Shown piece by piece: positions 33,336 to 41,481 of a stretch of DNA of 64,000 nucleotides (positions are counted from its first letter, which is position 1; each line of letters begins with the position of its first letter). Source of the stretch: MKUN01 sp964481425 (GTDB taxonomy: Bacteria; Bacteroidota; Bacteroidia; Chitinophagales; Chitinophagaceae); contig CAYZTM010000007.1 of NCBI GenBank assembly GCA_964481425.1, forward strand, positions 1 to 64,000, given 5' to 3'. The position numbers and the translations under genes were made by a program. Under the pieces are notes generated by a model. That model was not told the origin of the DNA. It ran no database searches and worked only from the letters and a program-made list of their open reading frames with translations.

Positions 33336-34568
33336 ATGAAAAAAGCACTTATAGTAATTGCGGCCATATTAAGCACTAATGCAGCTATGGCACAGTTCCG
33401 CACCGCAGCGCAGCAACAAGTATTGACCAATGAAGACTCTCTGAGTACTGGTGGTATTTCCATAAAAAAGACTGTTATCTCCGGGTACGGCAGCGCATCC
33501 TACCAGCACGACTTCAACGCACAACATTCCGTAGCAACGCTTGATCGGGCTGTATTGTTCGTAGGTCATAAGTTCAGCGATAAGATAGCCTTCTTCTCTG
33601 AATTGGAAATTGAGAATGCGATCGTAGCCGGAGACAAACCGGATGGCGAAATAGCCATGGAGCAGGCCTTCTTAAAGTTTAACCTAAATGCAAGGCAATA
33701 TATTGTAGCCGGCCTATTCATACCAAGGATAGGTATACTGAATGAAAACCACCTGCCTGTAAATTTTAACGGTGTAGAGCGTCCACTCGTAGAGCAAATG
33801 GTAATACCTGCTACCTGGCGTGAGCTTGGGTTAGGGTTTTACGGCTCGCTGAATAATGCACCACTGAATTATTGTGTGGCAATAGTGAACGGCCTTGACT
33901 CGAAAGGTTTTGAGCACGGTACCGGGATACGTGACGGCCGTGCTGAGGGTGGTATGGCTACAGCGAACAACCTGGCTGTAACAGCAGCGATACAATATTC
34001 CATAGGCGACATAAAGCTGCAGGCATCGGGCTACATGGGTGGCACCGTAGGCCTTGGTCATAGAGGCGCTGACAGCCTGGGGTTGAATAGCGGCGTATTT
34101 GGTACGCCTGTGTACCTGGGCGAAGCAGATGCACAATACAATGCCGGTGGCCTATCCGGGAAATTACTGGGATGTTATATCTCTTACCCGGAAGCCAATA
34201 AAGTGAACAGGGCCTATGATAATAATATAGCCAGCAGTATGTACGGCGCTTATGCTGAGCTGGGTTACGATTGGTTATATCACGCACATAAACAGGCCCA
34301 GCTGATCAGCTTTGCGCGTTATGAAGTGATGGACCTTAATGCTTCGATACCTTCAGAGTCGGCGATAGACGATGGCACATTAAAGCAGACGCATCTTATT
34401 GCCGGTTTCAGTTACCTGCCTATACCTAATGTGGTGATAAAGGCAGACGTGCGCCTGGCCCATAGCGGCGATGCAAACCCGGCACTGGTTATCAACCCGG
34501 CACCGAACGCATTGCCATACAGGCCGAACAATACATTTTTGAACATAGGCATAGGCTACTCATTTTAA
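33336..34568 (+). CDS. Porin-like outer-membrane protein heading an iron-type operon
   Basis: A 410-residue beta-barrel with a signal peptide (ALIVIAAILSTNAAMA). The pattern TLDRAVLFVGHKFSDKIAFF, EMEQAFLKFNLNARQYIVAG and LFIPRIGILNENHLP resembles phosphate-selective-porin (OprO/OprP) relatives of Bacteroidota. The last strand is TFLNIGIGYSF. It is 2 bp upstream of the Rieske gene and in line with imelysin and DUF1111 genes, so a role in metal passage is likely. The ATG at 33336 precedes the signal peptide. Confidence 0.72.
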   Translation: MKKALIVIAAILSTNAAMAQFRTAAQQQVLTNEDSLSTGGISIKKTVISGYGSASYQHDFNAQHSVATLDRAVLFVGHKFSDKIAFFSELEIENAIVAGDKPDGEIAMEQAFLKFNLNARQYIVAGLFIPRIGILNENHLPVNFNGVERPLVEQMVIPATWRELGLGFYGSLNNAPLNYCVAIVNGLDSKGFEHGTGIRDGRAEGGMATANNLAVTAAIQYSIGDIKLQASGYMGGTVGLGHRGADSLGLNSGVFGTPVYLGEADAQYNAGGLSGKLLGCYISYPEANKVNRAYDNNIASSMYGAYAELGYDWLYHAHKQAQLISFARYEVMDLNASIPSESAIDDGTLKQTHLIAGFSYLPIPNVVIKADVRLAHSGDANPALVINPAPNALPYRPNNTFLNIGIGYSF

Positions 34569-34570
34569 AG

Positions 34571-34999
34571 ATGGAAAGAAGAGATTTCATAAAGTCAGGA
34601 TGTACTTTTTGTCTGCTGGCTGCGGGTGGAATGTTGTTACCGATGCTTGAGGGTTGTGGTACAACACAAAAGGCAGGTGTATATAAAACCACGGTAAGCG
34701 GTAACAAAATAGAAATACCTGTTTCACTTTTTGCTGATAAAAAGATACAGATCGTAAGGGCCAAGGGGCAATACTATGATATAGCCGTGCAGCAACATGA
34801 GGATAAAACCTACACCGCCCTGCTGATGCGCTGTACGCATATGGACAACCAACTGAACCTATCGGGCAACGGTTACAGATGCAGCCTGCACGGCAGTGAA
34901 TTTGACAACGAGGGAAATGTAAAAAAGGGGCCGGCAGAACATGCCCTTAAAAAATACCCGGTGACCATAAACAATGACAAACTGATCATAACCATATAA
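34571..34999 (+). CDS. Rieske [2Fe-2S] protein, exported
   Basis: A 142-residue protein. The N-terminus RRDFIKSGC resembles a twin-arginine signal followed by a hydrophobic stretch and the lipobox-like LEGC (Cys29). The Rieske cluster ligands are complete: C88 and H90 in RCTHMDNQ, C104 and H107 in RCSLHGSEF. It is probably an electron carrier for the di-heme protein encoded two genes downstream. Tat export is expected for a folded Fe-S protein. Confidence 0.85.
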   Translation: MERRDFIKSGCTFCLLAAGGMLLPMLEGCGTTQKAGVYKTTVSGNKIEIPVSLFADKKIQIVRAKGQYYDIAVQQHEDKTYTALLMRCTHMDNQLNLSGNGYRCSLHGSEFDNEGNVKKGPAEHALKKYPVTINNDKLIITI

Positions 35000-35012
35000 A
35001 AAAAGAGCGACC

Positions 35013-36086
35013 ATGAATAGAGTAGTATATACCATACTGGCAGTAAGTGTGCTTTTCACAGCATGTAAGAAGAATGACGATACCCCATCAACCGAAGTGT
35101 CTTTTACTGAAATGGAACAAACGGTTCTGAATGATTTTACCAATAAAGTAGCAGTGTCGGGTTATAGCGAATTGAAGGATAATGCAGATGCTTTATATAC
35201 AGCATTGAACGACCTGAATACAAATGCAACTGAGGATAACCTGAACACTGCCCGCACAGCATGGAAGAGCATGCGTACAACCTGGGAGCAGTGTGAAGGA
35301 TTTCTTTTTGGTCCCGTGGAGGACAATGATTACGATCCGAACATGGACACCTGGCCAACCGACTATCACCAGATGGATTCGCTACTGGCCAGCAACAATG
35401 GTCTTACACTGGCTGACATCCAGAATGCCACATTATCGCTAAGGGGTTTTCACCCGATAGAGTATATCATCTTTGGCGTGGGTGGCAGCCGCACCGCAGC
35501 TTCCATAACAGACCGGCAGAAGCAATATATGATAAGCCTTGCGACGGACCTGAAGAACACATGTCATGCACTGTACGATAGCTGGGCGGGTACTGAAGAC
35601 TTTGCCGGAAAGGTGACCGGAGCGGGTAATGGCAGTGATAAGTATGCAAAAAAGCAGGAAGTGTACCTGGCCATACTGGGGGCAATGACAGATATATGCA
35701 GCGAAGTAGGGGAGGGTAAGATGGCGGAACCATTTGGCACCTCTGTAGCCAATGCGGATTCCAACATTGTCGAGTCACCTTACTCGGGTAATTCTGCGAT
35801 AGACTTTAAGAACAATATTGTTGGACTCAGGAATGTGTACATGGGCAAGGATGATGGTAAGGGATTGAGCTACCTGGTATCCTCGAAGAACAAAGACCTT
35901 GATAACAGGATACAGAGTGAGATCAATGCAGCCATAAACTCATTTGACAACATCACAGTTCCCTATGGCCAGGCAATATATAGCCAGAGGACACAGGTAC
36001 AGAATACCATGACCGCACTTGCTACTTTGAAAGCTACCCTCGAAGGAGATCTGAATACATTTGTGCAACAATATATAACAGACTAA
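35013..36086 (+). CDS. Imelysin family lipoprotein (IrpA-like)
   Basis: A 357-residue lipoprotein (SVLFTAC, then KKNDDTPS). Imelysin features are the helical bundle and the G-x-H-x-x-E motif G145-F-H147-P-I-E150. Imelysin/IrpA proteins take part in iron acquisition; despite the M75 peptidase label no peptidase activity is expected. It lies between the Rieske gene and a DUF1111 di-heme gene, the usual Bacteroidota arrangement. Confidence 0.88.
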   Translation: MNRVVYTILAVSVLFTACKKNDDTPSTEVSFTEMEQTVLNDFTNKVAVSGYSELKDNADALYTALNDLNTNATEDNLNTARTAWKSMRTTWEQCEGFLFGPVEDNDYDPNMDTWPTDYHQMDSLLASNNGLTLADIQNATLSLRGFHPIEYIIFGVGGSRTAASITDRQKQYMISLATDLKNTCHALYDSWAGTEDFAGKVTGAGNGSDKYAKKQEVYLAILGAMTDICSEVGEGKMAEPFGTSVANADSNIVESPYSGNSAIDFKNNIVGLRNVYMGKDDGKGLSYLVSSKNKDLDNRIQSEINAAINSFDNITVPYGQAIYSQRTQVQNTMTALATLKATLEGDLNTFVQQYITD

Positions 36087-36095
36087 GCAACCAAA

Positions 36096-37475
36096 GTGAA
36101 AAGGAAGTTACAGGTCATTGGGACAATCATTTTAGTTGTTACGGTATTCAGTATGTGCCGTAAAGCAGAGACCTTTGGTGATGAGAATTATGATAGCAGG
36201 TTAAGCGGCGGGCTGGCCACCATATTCGATGCCAGCTCGAAAGCATTTACCCATATGATAGATGGCCTGGGAGCGCATGACATGCGAGCACATGAATTAG
36301 GCGATGCGGCTTTTGAACAAACTTTTGTTGCCGCCCCGGCTCCGGTGTTTGGAGGCCTGGGCCCGGTGTTCAATAATGTGTCCTGTATATCATGTCATCA
36401 TAATGACGGCAAAGGAACACCTACAGCCGGAACGGCAACATCATCGTTGCTGTTTCGAATCAGCAATGGGTTAAGTGACGAACATGGCGGCCCTGCAGGT
36501 ATGGACGGCTATGGAGGACAGATACAAGACCAGGGGTTATTCGGCATACAACCGGAAGCAAACATGAATATCAGTTATGTTGAAGTGCCGGTGACCTATC
36601 CCGATGGTACTACGGTGAACCTGCGTAAGCCGTTTTACACGATACAGAATGCATACAAAGCGATAGCCGCGAATTACCAGCTATCGCCAAGGTTGGCACC
36701 ACCTGTTTTCGGACTTGGCTTACTGGAAGATGTTCCGGAAAGTACAATATTATCTTTCGAGGATGAGACAGACAGAGATGGGGACGGTATAAAAGGACAT
36801 GCCAACTATGTATATAATCCACAGACAAAGCGGACTGAGATCGGCCGTTTTGGTTTGAAGGCCAACACATCGAGTATAATGGTGCAGGTAGCCACTGCGT
36901 ACCAGCAGGATATGGGAGTGACGAGCGAGATACGCCAACAGGAAGCATCGTGGGGGCAGCCGCAATGCGCAAACCTGTATGCCGATACCTATGACCTGCC
37001 GGACAGCACACTTAAAACGGTAGCGTTTTACATAAAAACATTGGCTGTACCGGCAAGGCGGGATGTGACCGATGCTGAAGTGAAGCGTGGCGAAGCACTG
37101 TTTGCCCAACTGAACTGCAGCGGCTGCCACAGGCCAACGATGCAAACGGGTGTAGATGTAACTGTGCGTGCCTTATCGAACCAGCGCATACACCCATATA
37201 CCGACCTGCTGCTGCACGATATGGGTGAAGGACTTGCCGACGGTTATACTGACTATCGCGCCAATGGGAATGAATGGCGCACAGCGCCATTATGGGGCAT
37301 AGGCCTGTATGAGAAGACCAACGGCACTCCGTATTATCTGCATGACGGAAGGGCCCGCACGATAGAAGAGGCCATACTGTGGCACGGCGGCGAGGCTGAA
37401 AATGCCAGGAACAACTTCATGCTACTCAGCAAAACAGACCGCCAGGCGGTGATACGTTTTTTAAAGTCTCTATAG
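36096..37475 (+). CDS. DUF1111 di-heme c-type cytochrome (thiol-oxidoreductase-like)
   Basis: A 459-residue protein with a GTG start 9 bp after the imelysin stop. It is anchored by a lipobox-like SMC (Cys21). Two c-type heme motifs are seen: C97-I-S-C-H101 and C341-S-G-C-H345. Family landmarks are LGPVFNNVSC, RDGDGIKGHANYVYN and GTPYYLHDGRARTIEEAI, of DUF1111. These partner imelysins in iron loci and may oxidise ferrous iron or thiols at the cell surface. It is the last gene of the operon, followed by a large terminator. Confidence 0.88.
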   Translation: MKRKLQVIGTIILVVTVFSMCRKAETFGDENYDSRLSGGLATIFDASSKAFTHMIDGLGAHDMRAHELGDAAFEQTFVAAPAPVFGGLGPVFNNVSCISCHHNDGKGTPTAGTATSSLLFRISNGLSDEHGGPAGMDGYGGQIQDQGLFGIQPEANMNISYVEVPVTYPDGTTVNLRKPFYTIQNAYKAIAANYQLSPRLAPPVFGLGLLEDVPESTILSFEDETDRDGDGIKGHANYVYNPQTKRTEIGRFGLKANTSSIMVQVATAYQQDMGVTSEIRQQEASWGQPQCANLYADTYDLPDSTLKTVAFYIKTLAVPARRDVTDAEVKRGEALFAQLNCSGCHRPTMQTGVDVTVRALSNQRIHPYTDLLLHDMGEGLADGYTDYRANGNEWRTAPLWGIGLYEKTNGTPYYLHDGRARTIEEAILWHGGEAENARNNFMLLSKTDRQAVIRFLKSL

Positions 37476-37511
37476 GAGCTACCAGGGATTTTTTTGTTCA
37501 TCTTATTTGTA

Positions 37512-37560
37512 AACAGCCCGTTAACCGTTTTTAAAACAGCGGTTAAGAAGGGCTGTTTTT
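37512..37560 (+). terminator. Two-part terminator after the iron-type operon
   Basis: Outer stem AACAGCCC / GGGCTGTT and inner stem TTAACCG / CGGTTAA, with TTTTT at the 3' side. Confidence 0.75.
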
Positions 37561-37616
37561 TTTGCCATGGACGAATGGCGCTGCATCTTTGTGTTATCAA
37601 AGCAAACGAACGAAAA

Positions 37617-37706
37617 ATGCAATCACAATATAAAATACTCGCCATGCAAAAGATCATGTTATTCGCCGCCATTTTGTCCTGCATCGTAATAGCAGCTAAT
37701 ATATAA
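37617..37706 (+). CDS. Possible small membrane peptide
   Basis: A 29-residue frame whose second half is hydrophobic (KIMLFAAILSCIVIAANI). It has a near-consensus -7 box (CATCTTTG) about 25 bp upstream and a terminator 30 bp downstream (37738-37764), so the segment looks like a tiny transcription unit. An extension to 37494 in the same frame is rejected since it would begin inside the preceding terminator. Confidence 0.28.
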   Translation: MQSQYKILAMQKIMLFAAILSCIVIAANI

Positions 37707-37737
37707 TTCACGTTTTACCCCTATAAATAGACAAAGC

Positions 37738-37764
37738 AAAAGAGCCGTTGAGGCTCTTTTTTTT
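37738..37764 (+). terminator. Terminator hairpin
   Basis: AAAAGAGCC / GGCTCTTTT with loop GTTGA and a run of T. Confidence 0.7.
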
Positions 37765-37783
37765 ATGCGGATATGTGCCTAAT

Positions 37784-37807
37784 AAAAAGCCCCCGCCTTT
37801 GGCGGGG
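37784..37807 (-). terminator. Terminator of the lipoprotein gene at 37838-38635
   Basis: CCCCGCC-TTT-GGCGGGG stem. Read leftward it is followed by GCTTTTTATT. Confidence 0.65.
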
Positions 37808-37837
37808 ACCCCTATTATTACTACAACCTATGAAAAG

Positions 37838-38635
37838 CTATTTAGTATTTGTACGGACCATGAGCCAGTGACCTTTGTCGCCCATGAAGACCTCCATGGT
37901 ATCGCTTGCCTGGTAACCATTTTCTGCCGGGCGGATGTGGTAAGTTATCATGCCGAGCGAATCTGCGTCGTTGGCAGTATAAACGTACAGGTGCGACGTA
38001 CTGGCGCCTACCGGTGTACCATTGTCCGGGGTGCGGAGCACGAAAGGATAATCGGTCAGGACACCGGTATTTTGCTGCTTATAATAAAAATGACAATGGA
38101 AATCTTTATTAAAGACGAACTGGTTGTAACGCTGGAACTCGTTCATTTGCGGCCACCAAATAGTATCGCCTATGCTGCCGTTCACAAAGTTCCATCCGTC
38201 AATTGCTTGCCAGGTGGTTTGTGTGCCGTTGCCATTCAGGCAAAGCTGACGGGCATAATCGGACTGTACGTCCATATATGTAATATTACCACTGGAAGCC
38301 TCGGGCAGGAAGGCAGCGCTGAAGCCGGCCCTGATGTGCTGCATATTGAACCAACTGGTGTACACAAAATCATCGCTGTACCAGTCGGCATAGTACTGCC
38401 TTTTCTCGACGAACTGGGTAGAGGGGATCTCAACCTTATCGCCGGGGGCCACTGTGTAGCTGATGTATGCGTTCAGGCTGGTATCATAGTCTTCGACCCA
38501 CTGGTATATTTTCAGGTTCATTTTGTGCGTGCTGTTGTTATCAAAGGTGTAATAGTAGGGTTTTGACCCTTTATTACAGCTAATAGCCAGCAAGGCAAAG
38601 CATGCAAACACAAAAAGGAGTTTTTGTTTATTCAT
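37838..38635 (-). CDS. Lipoprotein of unknown function
   Basis: A 265-residue lipoprotein (ACFALLAISC, Cys20) with a beta-rich mature part containing many aromatic residues (YYYTFDNNSTHKMNLKIYQW; RQYYADWYSDDFVYTSWFN). No recognised family. It has its own -7 box (minus-strand TATCTTTG, 38658-38665) and terminator. It is the last host gene before the late phage module. Confidence 0.6.
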   Translation of the reverse strand: MNKQKLLFVFACFALLAISCNKGSKPYYYTFDNNSTHKMNLKIYQWVEDYDTSLNAYISYTVAPGDKVEIPSTQFVEKRQYYADWYSDDFVYTSWFNMQHIRAGFSAAFLPEASSGNITYMDVQSDYARQLCLNGNGTQTTWQAIDGWNFVNGSIGDTIWWPQMNEFQRYNQFVFNKDFHCHFYYKQQNTGVLTDYPFVLRTPDNGTPVGASTSHLYVYTANDADSLGMITYHIRPAENGYQASDTMEVFMGDKGHWLMVRTNTK

Positions 38636-38834
38636 TTCTTTGGTTTTAAACGAGGTTCAAAGATAGTATGACATGTTAAATAAATACTAATAATATGAGC
38701 TCATTAACAACTCATTAAACAAAAAGAGCAAATAAGCCATACCGCCTGAGCAGCCTGATACAGTGTTATATTAACGCTCTTACTATGTTGCTTGCGTGTT
38801 GATATCATGGAGCCCTATGAACGAGGAGCGAAAG

Positions 38835-38842
38835 TATCTTTG
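38835..38842 (+). promoter_or_regulatory. -7 box TATCTTTG
   Basis: TAnnTTTG match 18 bp before the small HTH gene at 38861. Confidence 0.45.
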
Positions 38843-38860
38843 CAGACTACCTAATACGCT

Positions 38861-39172
38861 ATGAGAAAAAGGAATAATATATTTGAGGCCAACCCGGGAA
38901 AAGAAGAACCTAATGCCCCGAAAAGAAGAGGGCGGAGTAACAAACTACTGGAAAAGCGAAACGAATGCCTGGTATCGCGGTATTATTACTATAACCACTA
39001 TACCGATAAACGTTACGAGGCCATTATGCAGCACCTGAGCGATGAATTCTTCCTCTCACCGAGCACCATACAAGACCTGGTGCAAGACAATATGGAACAA
39101 CTGCGACAACTGAAGGAAGCACAACCCAGGAAGGGGTACTTCGGGCATAGATGGCCGCACCTGGTGTGGTAG
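38861..39172 (+). CDS. Small phage-associated helix-turn-helix protein
   Basis: A 103-residue basic protein. The centre reads LVSRYYYYNHYTDKRYEAIM and then a helix-turn-helix-like DEFFLSPSTIQDLVQDNMEQ. Proteins with this Tyr-rich helix and FFLSPSTI turn are, from memory, common in Bacteroidota Mu-like elements; I give no family name. It ends 2 bp from the convergent gp37-like gene. It is a candidate for the activator that binds the late-site arrays, but nothing direct shows this. Confidence 0.6.
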   Translation: MRKRNNIFEANPGKEEPNAPKRRGRSNKLLEKRNECLVSRYYYYNHYTDKRYEAIMQHLSDEFFLSPSTIQDLVQDNMEQLRQLKEAQPRKGYFGHRWPHLVW

Positions 39173-39174
39173 CA

Positions 39175-39690
39175 CTACTCTTCGGTCACTATTTGGGGAT
39201 CGACACCGAGTGTTGCAGATGCAGTAAATGTTTCGAGTTTAGTGCTATAGTCTTCAAAAGCGATCGTGTAACGAAGCTCCCGGACACGAAGCTGATCGGG
39301 GCGGGATTGAGTGATGGCGCTGCTGCGATCGAGGTGGCCATAATAGTCGCCGGGGTCCCAGCCCTGGAGTACTTTATGAAGGTCCCACTCAATGTCATAA
39401 AATCCGAGGGCTGCCTCTTTGCTCTCTTCTGTGGCCATCTGTGCACTGCTGCTGTAGGAGGAGAAACCTAATTTAAAGAGCACTGTACCTTCTGCGGTCT
39501 GCACATGTTCACTAAGATCTTTGAATTCGAAATCCTCGAAATCGATCAGCAGGCAGGGGAAAGTGACGGGAAATTCTTCCACGCTGGGATTGATCTGTCC
39601 GAGATCCTGATCGATATAAGTAATAGCAGGAACATTATCCTGTACACGCTGCTGCAGGAGCAGGAATAAATTAGCAAATGCTGAGTTCAT
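39175..39690 (-). CDS. Mu gp37-like tail-completion protein
   Basis: A 171-residue protein at the end of the leftward late arm (MNSAFANLFLLLQQRVQDNV; FPCLLIDFEDFEF; LRYTIAFEDYS). Size, position after the portal gene and the overall alpha/beta pattern fit the Mu gp37/neck or tail-terminator group. The match is based on context and general pattern rather than a signature. Confidence 0.55.
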   Translation of the reverse strand: MNSAFANLFLLLQQRVQDNVPAITYIDQDLGQINPSVEEFPVTFPCLLIDFEDFEFKDLSEHVQTAEGTVLFKLGFSSYSSSAQMATEESKEAALGFYDIEWDLHKVLQGWDPGDYYGHLDRSSAITQSRPDQLRVRELRYTIAFEDYSTKLETFTASATLGVDPQIVTEE

Positions 39691-39696
39691 AGTGTT

Positions 39697-40830
39697 TTAG
39701 TCATTTAAAGGTTTGGTAATGCCATAGGTTTCGTACCAGTACTGTTCGCTGATAGCAACATGTGAAGCCAGTTTTTCATCTATGGCAAGCCTCTTGCCGA
39801 GGTCATCGAGATCGATAACGCGGTCGAACACAAAGCGGCCATTAGCAACAGGCAGGCCATAGCTGCGGAGCTGGGCCAGGAAGCGGGGGCTATTAAGCAT
39901 ATTGGCTACATATACCATATCGCTTTTGGTGATCTCGAGCTGCTGTGCTTCGTGTATCTTGCTCTGTGCGTAGCCGCTTGAACGGCTGCTGACCGTTGTC
40001 TCTGTATTGCCTAATATCAAAATAGACATTTCGGCATTCATGGTGGTGACGAAAGAGAGGTGCAGGCTGCCGTCGCCATTAGTGAACTTACCATCCTGCA
40101 TTTCGAACTCTGCCTGCTTGGGTAATAATAAGGTCAGCGAACTGCCGCTTTCTTCGAGCGCTTTTTTCAGTTGGGCTTTGCCCTGCTCATCGTAGGCATC
40201 GTATTTCATCACCCGCACCGGCTGTCCGAATATCTCGATGTATTGCGACCAGTCGGCAATATCGCCGCGCTTATACAGGGCATAGGGTGCACACTTCAGT
40301 AAGATACCCAGGTCGTCGGGCTCACCCATTATCCAAACATTGGGAAGACCGGTATAAGGAATACCCTCCAGCCCGTTCTGCTCGAAGGATATGATACCTT
40401 CTTTGGGCCTGATGTGCTTGCGCGGTATCTTTTTATAAGCCAACTCCTGGCCCGGGATAAACTCGACACCTGAGATTCCCCAAAGCGGTGTCTGCATAAT
40501 GATGCGCAAAAGGCCACGGAAGGCATTGCTGTTGATGAGGTGATCCATCTCGTGTACACGCTTGCCCTCCTGTATGAAATAAAGCGCTTTATTGAGTACG
40601 GCATCCATGCGCTTGGCAATGATACCGGCAAGATGCCCGTCGAGCAGTACATCGTCGTAGAGGTCATACAGCCTGCTGCGATTGGGTGTGTGCACAGATT
40701 CTGCGCTGATGAGGGCCTGCCGCCAGGAGCTGATATCTTTTCGGCTGCGGTCCACACTGCGGATGTGTAATTCGTTATTGACCAGGTGCACCTGCTGGTC
40801 TTTGTTTTTTGTTACGGTTATGTTTGACAT
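39697..40830 (-). CDS. Portal protein (Mu gp29-like, DUF935)
   Basis: Forms the dodecameric DNA gate at one vertex of the head. The 377 residues carry DUF935 features: SRLYDLYDDVLLDGHLAGII near the N-terminus, RGLLRIIMQTPLWGISGVEF in the wing, FGQPVRVMKYDAYDEQGKAQ, and the stem/crown region LILGNTETTVSSRSSGYAQS. It is somewhat shorter than Mu gp29 (about 510 residues). It lies in the leftward arm after the gp36-like gene and 6 bp before the gp37-like gene. Confidence 0.85.
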   Translation of the reverse strand: MSNITVTKNKDQQVHLVNNELHIRSVDRSRKDISSWRQALISAESVHTPNRSRLYDLYDDVLLDGHLAGIIAKRMDAVLNKALYFIQEGKRVHEMDHLINSNAFRGLLRIIMQTPLWGISGVEFIPGQELAYKKIPRKHIRPKEGIISFEQNGLEGIPYTGLPNVWIMGEPDDLGILLKCAPYALYKRGDIADWSQYIEIFGQPVRVMKYDAYDEQGKAQLKKALEESGSSLTLLLPKQAEFEMQDGKFTNGDGSLHLSFVTTMNAEMSILILGNTETTVSSRSSGYAQSKIHEAQQLEITKSDMVYVANMLNSPRFLAQLRSYGLPVANGRFVFDRVIDLDDLGKRLAIDEKLASHVAISEQYWYETYGITKPLND

Positions 40831-41008
40831 GGTATAAATAGCCCAAGCCCCAAAGGGCCTTTACGGGACGTGTTTTAATTGACACTTAAGTATAAGACCT
40901 CTGAATAAGACTCACAGAAATGAAGCTGGAAGGCAAAGCTGTCGACGCTTATATAATAATAAAAGCCACCATAGAGAAAAGGGAATATCATAGAACAGGC
41001 GTTATGGC

Positions 41009-41443
41009 TCAGAAATAATTGTTCCTTTTGGGGTTGCTGCTCCAGCTAACGGAGGTACTTCCCGGCAAGTCTTCTTCAGTGGTTTCTTTCAGCGGCCATT
41101 CCGCAGGATCGGCCTGGCCTTCCATTATCTTTTCCAGTGTCCTGATCGCATTCTCGTAAGCATCTCGGAACGAGCGGTAGTCGATGACCGGGTTGGCCAG
41201 CCGTATGATGTACCAGCAAGCCATATCCTTGAGGAGATGTTTTAAAAATTCGTCCTGTACAAGTGGCGCGTTCTGCTCATCACCAAAGAGGGCCAGCAGA
41301 TCGAAACGGCCCAGGTACATTTTGGCCTCGCTTTCGGCAGTAGCTATGGCTTTATCAGCGAGGCTGGTATTATTGCGTACTATCTCGTTAAGTACCTCGG
41401 TGTAGATATGTGTATCGAGTTCTGATGTAGTTATTACCGGCAT
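41009..41443 (-). CDS. Mu gp36-like protein (DUF1320)
   Basis: A 144-residue protein with the DUF1320 layout: ITTSELDTHIYTEVLNEIVR, the central AIATAESEAKMYLGRFDLLA, and the helix DMACWYIIRL. It is a head-tail connector component in Mu-like phages. In Mu it is encoded after the major head protein; here it sits in the packaging arm between terminase and portal. A 178-bp gap containing a degenerate REP-like motif separates it from the portal gene. Confidence 0.75.
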   Translation of the reverse strand: MPVITTSELDTHIYTEVLNEIVRNNTSLADKAIATAESEAKMYLGRFDLLALFGDEQNAPLVQDEFLKHLLKDMACWYIIRLANPVIDYRSFRDAYENAIRTLEKIMEGQADPAEWPLKETTEEDLPGSTSVSWSSNPKRNNYF

Positions 41444-41481
41444 AATGGTAAAAGGTTATATCGTTTAAGGTAAAATGAATG

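Noticed and set aside
38861..39172. Calling the small HTH protein a transposase or the late activator
   Set aside because: It is too short for a transposase and shows no DDE residues. The activator role is only a guess from location, so it is kept as an unnamed HTH protein.
40921..41019. 32-residue frame on the plus strand between the gp36-like and portal genes
   Set aside because: It is antisense to the operon and overlaps the end of the gp36-like gene. No promoter or family support.
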